Shown piece by piece: positions 1 through 4,450 of a stretch of 5,228 nucleotides of DNA (the stretch's first letter is position 1; the number at the start of each line of letters is the position of its first letter). The position numbers and the translations under genes were made by a program. Where the stretch lies: assembly GCA_964654015.1 (NCBI GenBank), contig CAZZHQ010000160.1:1-5228 (forward strand), read 5' to 3'. The notes under the pieces were generated by a model. That model worked only from the letters and a program-made list of their open reading frames with translations. It ran no database searches and was not told where the DNA came from. The DNA comes from JAUUZT01 sp964654015. GTDB taxonomy: Bacteria; Chloroflexota; Dehalococcoidia; GIF9; AB-539-J10.

Positions 1-1
1 A

Positions 2-22
2 GAGAAGCCCGAGAAGAAATAA
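2..22 (+). CDS. Possible 3' end of an upstream gene (partial)
   Basis: The frame starting at base 2 reads EKPEKK followed by a TAA stop at 20-22. A lysine/glutamate-rich tail directly before a terminator-like hairpin is what the end of a real gene often looks like. Only six codons are visible, so no product can be named. The other two forward frames stay open past this point, so chance is a real alternative. Confidence 0.2.
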   Translation, partial: EKPEKK

Positions 23-32
23 TACCGTTTAT

Positions 33-110
33 AAAAGCCCCCTCTTTATCCGGGGTTCTGCCAAATCATGGTTGTTGGCGAACTCTCTCAAGGAGGGGGC
101 TTCTTTTATT
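33..110 (+). terminator. Composite hairpin terminator, possibly bidirectional
   Basis: AAGCCCCCTC (35-44) pairs perfectly with GAGGGGGCTT (93-102), and the stem extends inward by about three more pairs including one GU. The outer stem is followed on the plus strand by CTTTTATTTAT and on the minus strand by TTTATAAA, so it could stop transcription both ways. The loop is not random: GTTC+GCCAA (55-58, 60-64) pairs with TTGGC+GAAC (75-83), leaving a single bulged T59 and a 10-nt loop. The likely role is to end the gene upstream of base 22 and insulate the gene at 132. The roughly 50-nt insert between outer stem arms is long for a simple intrinsic terminator, so an attenuator or the 3' end of a small RNA is also possible. 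Confidence 0.5.
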
Positions 111-131
111 TATATCAGGTAGAATAAAATC

Positions 132-611
132 ATGGGCAAGATCGAAACGAGTTCAACCATCACGAATAAAATCAAGCGATTTATTACATATCCATGCTGG
201 TGGTTTAAAATCAGATTTCCAGTATATATGGATTCTACGGAGAGCAGATGGGGAACATTTTCAATATTATTATCATTGTGCGTATCCTTTCTCGCACTAT
301 CTGTATCATTCTTTGTGGGGGGTACTCTAGTGCCTGCCACTTTCCCTATTACATCATTTCAGTTAGCAATAGCTTTTGCGATATTCGGTGTTATTTTTGG
401 TGCTCTTGCAATTATACTTGCGGCTTACTTCCTGAAGCATCCCCGTCACGACCAAATTAACAGTGATATAGCAGCAATGAAGGGTGATATGGTAACCATA
501 AAAGAAGACATTAATGCAATACGGGGTGAGATACCATCAATAACAACAGAATTAAAAAATATAAATCAAACATTGAAGAAGATGTCTGGAAGCAACAATA
601 ATGAATTGTAA
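132..611 (+). CDS. Hypothetical two-TM membrane protein with C-terminal coiled coil
   Basis: A 159-aa protein of no family I recognise. The start is ATG preceded by AGGTAG at 117-122, a modest ribosome binding site at good spacing. Residues 1-40 are polar and basic with aromatics (PCWWFKIRFP). Two hydrophobic segments follow, about 42-63 and 77-101, joined by a short loop containing GGTLVP. The region from about 106 to 152 is a coiled coil: I109, I113, M116, M120, I123, I127, I130, I134, I137, L141, I144, L148 and M151 fall on strict 4-3 spacing, with P135 the only awkward residue. The tail is Asn/Ser rich. The most likely architecture is a helical hairpin in the membrane with a cytoplasmic oligomerising helix. 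It is preceded by the composite terminator and converges with the small minus-strand cassette ending at 730. Effector, scaffold or holin-like roles are all possible and none is shown. Confidence 0.75.
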   Translation: MGKIETSSTITNKIKRFITYPCWWFKIRFPVYMDSTESRWGTFSILLSLCVSFLALSVSFFVGGTLVPATFPITSFQLAIAFAIFGVIFGALAIILAAYFLKHPRHDQINSDIAAMKGDMVTIKEDINAIRGEIPSITTELKNINQTLKKMSGSNNNEL

Positions 612-636
612 GTATTATCAATCTCCAAATGCCATC

Positions 637-735
637 AAATAAGGAAACATTGGATAAGGATGGGTAGGGCATGAACGAGGAATTAGTAGATAATGAGCAA
701 CAATGAGTTGAAAATGTTGAGATTATTCCTTATTT
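637..735. repeat. Distant 10-bp inverted repeat
   Basis: AAATAAGGAA at 637-646 is matched exactly in inverse orientation by TTCCTTATTT at 726-735. The arms bracket the gap between the end of the membrane-protein gene and the stop codon of the 46-aa gene, where two transcripts converge. A 79-nt spacer and AT-rich arms make a strong terminator unlikely. No better terminator is visible here. Chance is a serious alternative. Confidence 0.25.
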
Positions 736-870
736 AACTTTGCGCTTGATAGCTGTAACTTCTTCTTCTATAGAAGAAAGCTTGTGTTCAATAGAATTCA
801 ATTCAATCGCCAATTCGTGCGCAGCATCATAAATAACCCTTATTAGTTCCTCAAACTGTTTATTATCCAA
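730..870 (-). CDS. 46-aa coiled-coil small protein, TTG start
   Basis: The frame begins at TTG (870-868), exactly 9 nt after GGAGG (complement of 880-884), and ends with TAA at 732-730. The product starts MDNKQFEELI and ends IKRKVK. Nearly the whole chain is one heptad pattern: F6, I10, I13, A17, L20, L24, I27, L31, I34, V38, I41 and V45 alternate 4-3 spacing, with charged Glu/Lys elsewhere. That regularity, together with the ribosome binding site, argues it is a real gene despite its length. An ATG in another frame at 878 yields only 11 codons. It lies 4 nt after the 60-aa gene, so the two are probably translated from one message. It may form a homo-oligomer, or pair with the coiled coil of the 132-611 protein. 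The function is unknown. Confidence 0.6.
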   Translation of the reverse strand: MDNKQFEELIRVIYDAAHELAIELNSIEHKLSSIEEEVTAIKRKVK

Positions 871-874
871 AGTC

Positions 875-1057
875 TCATACCTCCATTACTAAATAAACTA
901 CGATAACCCAGCCTGGATTTTCTGGCGTATTTCGGATTTCCCAGATTTTAATTTTTCCCTCCTTTTCTTGCTTTACCAAATCGTAAAGTTCTGAGTTATC
1001 AGGCGAGCTTGCAAGGTCTTCCAGCAAAGGGATCAATTTAACCTGCGGTACATTCAA
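875..1057 (-). CDS. 60-aa hypothetical protein, TTG start
   Basis: The start is TTG (1057-1055), with GGAGG (complement of 1067-1071) ending 9 nt upstream. A nearby ATG at 1053 is in a frame that closes after six codons. The product begins MNVPQVKLIP, has a charged middle (LVKQEKEGKIKIWEI), then NTPENPGW and a hydrophobic valine-rich end (VIVVYLVMEV). It reads as a small alpha/beta protein, with the last segment more likely a buried strand than a membrane helix because it is only about ten residues long. It is the first gene of a two-gene unit whose second gene starts 4 nt after its stop. A promoter lies at 1106-1132. I do not recognise the family. Confidence 0.6.
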   Translation of the reverse strand: MNVPQVKLIPLLEDLASSPDNSELYDLVKQEKEGKIKIWEIRNTPENPGWVIVVYLVMEV

Positions 1058-1105
1058 TTGATTCCACCTCCATGCAGATTATTATGGCAACCTCCCCAAA
1101 TGATG

Positions 1106-1132
1106 ATTATACCAGTATAACAGAACTGTAAA
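1106..1132 (-). promoter_or_regulatory. Extended -10 promoter with small palindrome, for the 60-aa/46-aa cassette
   Basis: On the minus strand a consensus TATAAT (1111-1106) is preceded by TGG (1114-1112), giving the extended -10 form TGnTATAAT. A TTTACA box lies at 1132-1127 with a short 15-bp spacer, which suits an extended -10 promoter. TTATAC-CA-GTATAA (1107-1120) is a perfect 6-bp-arm palindrome lying on the -10 element, so a repressor bound there would block RNA polymerase. Transcription would start near 1100, leaving a leader of about 40 nt before the TTG start. Confidence 0.5.
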
Positions 1133-1201
1133 GCCATACAACGCCATGTTCTATGAATTTATTGTATTCGGGATTTTGTGAATCAATTACCAGATATAGT
1201 A

Positions 1202-2716
1202 TTAAGCCGGAGGAGGCTGCAAATGGCAACTGATAAAACCTTCATCCTTAATTGTTAACTCGAATTCTGCTTTCAACACATCTTTTACGATTTTAGTCAT
1301 ACTGTGTTCTAATCCATCCGGAACAAAGACATGACCATGCCATTTGTGTAAGTCGTATAAATCTAACCATTGAGAGATGGGGAAAACCTCAGTCAAGGAT
1401 ATAACCTTATCATCGGGCAGGATTACATATACTCTATCTATATCTCTTGCAACTTTTGGTGGAGATGGTAGGTCAATCCAAATCTGCTCAACATCGCAGT
1501 CAATTTTTTTTCGCTTAGCCTGTTCACAGATGCTTTGTGCCACTTTACGCAATCTCCCCTGTAATCCAGGGTTACGCTCATGTCTGAATCTCATCAATTT
1601 ATCAAAACCATTATCTTGAACAACAGTTCTTCGAGAAATTGTCACCGATCTTTTTAGCAGTCTGCGATACTGCAAATCATGAAGCAATTTATGAAGCTTT
1701 GTATCGGAGGTCTGCGTGCCCATAGCAAAAAAATCCATCTCGGTACCTGACAAGAAACCAAATAACGTATCAAACTTAATATGTTTTTGCCTTCCAAAAG
1801 AAACATCGACTCCACTTTTTTGGATATATTCGACGATACCTTTAAACATGCACGCACTCGCCCTAACCTTTTGATGATGATATAGAGCAGGATAAAGCTG
1901 TACTCGGTCAAACAAGATTTGCTCAAGGGGAGAGGTTCCAGAATAGTCTATTGCGAGGCGTCTCCAATTAACGTCATTTACGGAAATAGTTTTGATATCG
2001 GCAGCATACCAGAGCCTATCAAGATCAATAGCTAGGGGTATTCCAGTAAATTGACCGTCTCTAAAAAGATAGTCAATCTTATCGGCGTCAAAGGGTCCAT
2101 TTAAGACATCTGATTTATATTTTGAAAGCGGCTCCTCCTTTCCCGCTATAAGTTTTTTTAAATGATCCAATGGGCAGTCTATCCCATATTTCGATATTAC
2201 ATCGTTATAGAAATTTTGGAAAGCTTCCGTATTGATAATCTTTATAGTCAGAATTTCGTGGGGCGCATTTTTTTCATACTCACTGTCTGGCTTCATTTCC
2301 TCTTGCATTTCAGGTAGAAGACTATAGACCTCTTCGCTCGCATGCGAGAAAATACAATGTCCCATGTCATGGAATAATGCTGCTAATCTGAGGCGCATCG
2401 TTTCCTCGTCACCTATTAGCTTGCCCTTTCGTGAAAGTACTTCTGAAAATTTTGAACATTGCGTAATTGTGCCGAGAGTGTGATCAAATCTTGAGTGTGT
2501 GGCAGTTGGAAAAGTGAGGTAACCTAGGCCTAACTGACGTATATCTCGTAGTCGCTGTATTAGAGGTGTATCAAGGAAAACAATTTCCCACGGATTATAT
2601 AGACTAGTACCCCAAACACATTCATGTATAACTTTGGGGCCACGGACATGACTTTTAGCCGCAGGCAGATGCCGCTTTACAAAGTTGTTTAATTCGGGTA
2701 ACGCAGCAGGTGGCAT
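1202..2716 (-). CDS. SAMHD1-like HD-domain (deoxy)nucleoside triphosphohydrolase
   Basis: The 504-aa product belongs to the HD phosphohydrolase superfamily of the SAMHD1/YwfO/dGTPase type. These are metal-dependent cytosolic enzymes that usually convert dNTPs to nucleoside plus triphosphate. Visible motifs are SRFDHTLG (R76, H79), ALFHDMGHCIFSH (H116, D117, H120, H125) and FDADKIDYLFRD (D212, K213, Y216, D220). They line up with SAMHD1 R164, H167, H206, D207, H210, H215, D311, K312, Y315 and D319, so an active site is expected. The last 160 or so residues are not recognisable to me and may be substrate- or partner-specific. I place the start at ATG 2716 because AGGTGG sits 8 nt upstream; GTG at 2728 would add four residues but lacks a ribosome binding site. 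It begins 15 nt after the stop of the 128-aa gene, so the two form one operon. The true substrate (dNTP, dGTP or ppGpp-like) cannot be read from sequence. Confidence 0.88.
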   Translation of the reverse strand: MPPAALPELNNFVKRHLPAAKSHVRGPKVIHECVWGTSLYNPWEIVFLDTPLIQRLRDIRQLGLGYLTFPTATHSRFDHTLGTITQCSKFSEVLSRKGKLIGDEETMRLRLAALFHDMGHCIFSHASEEVYSLLPEMQEEMKPDSEYEKNAPHEILTIKIINTEAFQNFYNDVISKYGIDCPLDHLKKLIAGKEEPLSKYKSDVLNGPFDADKIDYLFRDGQFTGIPLAIDLDRLWYAADIKTISVNDVNWRRLAIDYSGTSPLEQILFDRVQLYPALYHHQKVRASACMFKGIVEYIQKSGVDVSFGRQKHIKFDTLFGFLSGTEMDFFAMGTQTSDTKLHKLLHDLQYRRLLKRSVTISRRTVVQDNGFDKLMRFRHERNPGLQGRLRKVAQSICEQAKRKKIDCDVEQIWIDLPSPPKVARDIDRVYVILPDDKVISLTEVFPISQWLDLYDLHKWHGHVFVPDGLEHSMTKIVKDVLKAEFELTIKDEGFISCHLQPPPA

Positions 2717-2731
2717 GCTAGCCCCCACCTG

Positions 2732-3118
2732 TCACCGGAGGTCTTTGGCTAATTGCGCTGAGATTTTCTTTAATTGTTCTAGACGCTCTGCTGGGAACTT
2801 CCCATTTAAAGTACTATCAAAATACGACTCGACAGACCCGTCAATGTCGAATTTATCCATATCGGGATTACTTCTTTTCAAATGGCCTGTAATCTGCATG
2901 TTTGCAAGTGCTTCATCAAAAGTGGATGAATAGGGATATATATCACTAGTATCAAATCGAAAGCCACTTAGTAAATCATCTCCCTTCTGCCGCATTTGAT
3001 AAAGAACGGAATGCAGTACACGGCGGTCAGTTGTCATTTTTTTTAGATCGTGATCGCGGTAGAAAAGTGCCAAGACCGCTGCAATGACATCGGTTGGCGA
3101 AAGCAATTCGGTTGTCAT
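2732..3118 (-). CDS. Small YwgA/DUF4065-like partner protein
   Basis: A 128-aa product, starting at ATG 3118 with a near-perfect AAGGAGG placed 6 nt upstream. N-terminal helices (SPTDVIAAVLALF) lead to RRVLHSVLYQMRQ, then FRFDTSDIYPYSSTFDEALANM (about 53-74), a G-hydrophobic turn and a final amphipathic helix (ERLEQLKKISAQLAKDL). The order 'aromatic strand, YPYS/GPYS, helix, L..G.' resembles YwgA and the related DUF4065/SocA/Panacea fold. This is judged by eye and remains uncertain. From memory, B. subtilis ywgA lies beside ywfO, an HD phosphohydrolase gene, which would match this gene pair. It probably modulates or recruits the HD enzyme. The frame is also open upstream, with another ATG at 3241 that would give 169 aa, but the 3118 start has the far better ribosome binding site and precedes the conserved part. 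Confidence 0.75.
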   Translation of the reverse strand: MTTELLSPTDVIAAVLALFYRDHDLKKMTTDRRVLHSVLYQMRQKGDDLLSGFRFDTSDIYPYSSTFDEALANMQITGHLKRSNPDMDKFDIDGSVESYFDSTLNGKFPAERLEQLKKISAQLAKDLR

Positions 3119-3136
3119 TGACTTCCTCCTTGAAAC

Positions 3137-3154
3137 TCGAAGCCTCGGCTTCGA
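3137..3154 (-). promoter_or_regulatory. Leader hairpin just upstream of the ribosome binding site
   Basis: TCGAAGCC (3137-3144) and GGCTTCGA (3147-3154) are perfect 8-bp arms with a 2-base centre. In RNA this would fold as a 7-bp stem with a CGAG-type tetraloop. It sits about 7 nt upstream of the AAGGAGG of the 128-aa gene, inside a predicted leader of about 140 nt. No U run follows, so it is not a terminator. It could stabilise the message or affect ribosome access. Confidence 0.4.
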
Positions 3155-3263
3155 ACCCCTCCCAAGCTTATGAGCCAATAGATTATGCTCTGTGTCATGA
3201 GATTTTGCAAGCACCCGCTTTGACAGCTTCGTTTTGTGCATGACTGAATGTTCCTCTAATGTG

Positions 3264-3292
3264 ATTATCGCCTTATGTTGACATTTTGTCAA
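3264..3292 (-). promoter_or_regulatory. Promoter of the YwgA-like/HD operon
   Basis: Read on the minus strand, a consensus TTGACA (3292-3287) is followed after exactly 17 bp by GATAAT (3269-3264, five of six consensus bases). Transcription would start near 3257, giving a leader of about 140 nt before ATG 3118. The -35 box lies inside one arm of the large palindrome, so a bound repressor would exclude RNA polymerase. Confidence 0.65.
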
Positions 3293-3302
3293 CATAAGGC
3301 GA
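3268..3302. promoter_or_regulatory. Large palindromic operator between divergent genes
   Basis: CGCCTTATGTTGACA (3269-3283) and its exact reverse complement (3287-3301) are separated by TTT, and T3268/A3302 extend the match to 16 bp per arm. The centre TGTTGACA-TTT-TGTCAACA contains a TTGACA box in each orientation. The position between an XRE regulator gene and the divergent operon strongly suggests it is the binding site of that regulator. Sixteen-base arms are longer than one XRE dimer usually contacts, so adjacent dimers or an extra factor may bind. Confidence 0.8.
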
Positions 3303-3307
3303 ATAAT
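3278..3307 (+). promoter_or_regulatory. Promoter of the XRE regulator gene
   Basis: TTGACA at 3278-3283 is followed after 18 bp by AATAAT at 3302-3307 (five of six consensus bases). A start site near 3314 leaves a short leader of about 28 nt before GTG 3342. It shares the operator with the opposing promoter, so the regulator probably controls its own synthesis. Confidence 0.6.
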
Positions 3308-3341
3308 AAGATTCCCCAATACGGATTTATTATGAGATGTT

Positions 3342-3728
3342 GTGGCAGTGACTAAAGGCAATAGATCACTAAAGAAGGATAGGAATGTATCTGGAATCGG
3401 CAAATACCTAACCACGGTTAGGTTGGAGAATGGTAAAACACAAGAAGAAATAGCTGCTAGACTTAAAAAGTCTAAGGGTTATATATCTCGAATAGAGACA
3501 GAAGATAGAAGACGAGATACTTTACGCGGAGTCACCTTAGTTGCACTTGCAGATGCTTATGGCACATCCGTTATAGATATATTAGAAAATGCTCAATGGT
3601 TTCAACTTCCATTGTTAACTAAATTGCCAGATAGTATGGGGCATTCTGATGATCCGTTACTCAATATTACTGCTGAAGAGCGTAGTGAATTGATACGCTA
3701 TTTAACGACCATACGATCGAGGAAATGA
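3342..3728 (+). CDS. XRE-family helix-turn-helix transcriptional regulator
   Basis: A 128-aa protein with an N-terminal Cro/CI-type helix-turn-helix at about residues 18-82: IGKYLTTVRLENGKTQEEIAA then SKGYISRIE (44-52) as the recognition-helix region, followed by LVALADAYGTSVIDIL. The rest (about 83-128) has a short linker and a final helix (ITAEERSELIRYLTTIR) of the type common in SinR-like regulators, probably for dimerisation. There is no sensor or protease domain. The start is GTG 3342, the first possible start after an in-frame stop at 3333-3335. Its ribosome binding site is poor, and GTG 3348 is an alternative. It is divergent from the YwgA-like/HD operon and the most likely repressor acting on the 3268-3302 palindrome. 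Confidence 0.88.
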   Translation: MAVTKGNRSLKKDRNVSGIGKYLTTVRLENGKTQEEIAARLKKSKGYISRIETEDRRRDTLRGVTLVALADAYGTSVIDILENAQWFQLPLLTKLPDSMGHSDDPLLNITAEERSELIRYLTTIRSRK

Positions 3729-3774
3729 CTGCTTTCTTACCCCTTCTCAAAACGAATATGGATGCCAGTGATTT

Positions 3775-4302
3775 TCACTTGGTTATCGTAATTATTAGTA
3801 GCGTAAGCAATGCTCCTACAATGCCCCCAAATATGGCAGAATATATGTTCAAGAGAGCTCTATCCTTATCAATTAAATGGAATTGAGCTAATACAACCAA
3901 ATCACTGCGTACTTTTTCCCCAAAAATGATCCTTGCCTGAAGATCGTAATTCCCAGATAAGGCCAGAAACGGCATATTGAATGGGGTCTCGTTTACGCCT
4001 TGTTTGCAGATCACAAAACTACTGCCTCCGGCTACATCGCGGCGGTATTGCACTCCCTCGTGTCTCGATAGCCCCCAAATAAATTCAAGTTTGTTATCAT
4101 CTTTGAGAAGGCTTTCAATTCTTAGAGTGACCTTAACATCGTCTCCAATGACAAACGGCCATATGTGACGCAACCAGCAATTAGGTCTTATTCCTATACT
4201 ACCCAGTCCTGGGACTGGCACCGTTCGGAAAGTTGGCAATATGTTAACTCGCCTCTGGTACGTTCTCGTGCTGATTTTACCACTATTATCAAGTAAAATC
4301 AT
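3775..4302 (-). CDS. Hypothetical beta-rich protein with C-terminal TM anchor, possibly 5'-truncated
   Basis: The ATG-initiated frame encodes 175 aa that I cannot assign to a family. Residues 1-150 alternate hydrophobic and polar in a beta-sandwich-like way (VKVTLRIESLL, KLEFIWGLS, YDLQARIIFGE, DLVVLAQFHLI), with tryptophans at 43, 48 and 76. A single hydrophobic segment (about 151-173, YSAIFGGIVGALLTLLIITI) ends the chain, so it looks like a tail-anchored or C-terminally anchored protein. ATG 4302 has no convincing ribosome binding site, unlike its neighbours. The frame is open for 35 more codons upstream to a stop at 4410-4408, including a protein-like stretch (ADIVSGQFGHNILVGRS), but with no ATG, GTG or TTG. 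Since an insertion sequence begins in this area, the true N-terminus may have been removed. The gene converges with the XRE gene, 46 bp apart. Confidence 0.6.
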   Translation of the reverse strand: MILLDNSGKISTRTYQRRVNILPTFRTVPVPGLGSIGIRPNCWLRHIWPFVIGDDVKVTLRIESLLKDDNKLEFIWGLSRHEGVQYRRDVAGGSSFVICKQGVNETPFNMPFLALSGNYDLQARIIFGEKVRSDLVVLAQFHLIDKDRALLNIYSAIFGGIVGALLTLLIITITK

Positions 4303-4385
4303 TGATCTACCAACCAGAATATTATGTCCAAACTGACCCGAAACTATATCAGCACAGTCAATCGTGCGGCAGTTATCTATAACTA

Positions 4386-4414
4386 TATACAGAAAGTTTG
4401 CGTTTAGCTATAAT
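4386..4414 (+). promoter_or_regulatory. Promoter of the transposase gene
   Basis: A perfect TATAAT (4409-4414) follows TATACA (4386-4391, four of six consensus bases) with a 17-bp spacer. The predicted start near 4421 gives a leader of about 30 nt. The -10 box overlaps the TTTAGCT/AGCTAAA inverted repeat, which could be a transposase self-regulation site. Confidence 0.5.
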
Positions 4415-4450
4415 CCAAAACAGTGAAGCTAAATTGTATTTAGGTTAGCT

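Noticed and set aside
110..340. 76-codon minus-strand open frame opposite the two-TM gene
   Set aside because: It lies antisense to a better-supported gene, starts within that gene's TM coding region and has no ribosome binding site. Its hydrophobic end mirrors AT-rich DNA.
671..706. ATG-initiated 11-codon frame after GGGTAGGG
   Set aside because: Too short to support, with a poor binding site. The resemblance of AGCAACAATGAGTTG here to the end of the preceding gene (AGCAACAATAATGAATTG) is only partial and may be chance.
1161..1187. Possible terminator after the HD gene (ATTG-ATTC / GAAT-CAAT with a bulge)
   Set aside because: The stem is AT-rich and bulged with a 10-nt loop, and no U run follows on the minus strand. 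Read-through toward the 60-aa gene cannot be excluded.
1056..1188. 9-bp inverted repeat AATTGATTC / GAATCAATT flanking the microprotein promoter
   Set aside because: The arms are about 115 bp apart and AT-rich, and one overlaps the TTG start. No function is evident, so it is probably chance.
1654..1926. 90-codon minus-strand open frame within the HD gene
   Set aside because: It lies in another frame entirely inside the HD phosphohydrolase coding sequence, which has conserved motifs. It is a shadow frame.
3137..3165. Resemblance of GGTTCGAAGCC on the minus strand to a tRNA T-arm or attachment site
   Set aside because: No cloverleaf, acceptor stem or anticodon arm can be drawn around it. The similarity comes from the simple palindrome TCGAAGCC/GGCTTCGA.
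3119..3415. Upstream extension of the 128-aa gene to 227 aa
   Set aside because: The extension crosses the promoters, the operator palindrome and the start of the XRE gene, so it would lie upstream of the predicted transcript start. ATG 3118 has a near-ideal ribosome binding site.
3767..3779. Small palindrome AGTGA-TTT-TCACT at the convergent gene ends
   Set aside because: A 5-bp AT-containing stem with no T run is too weak to call a terminator.
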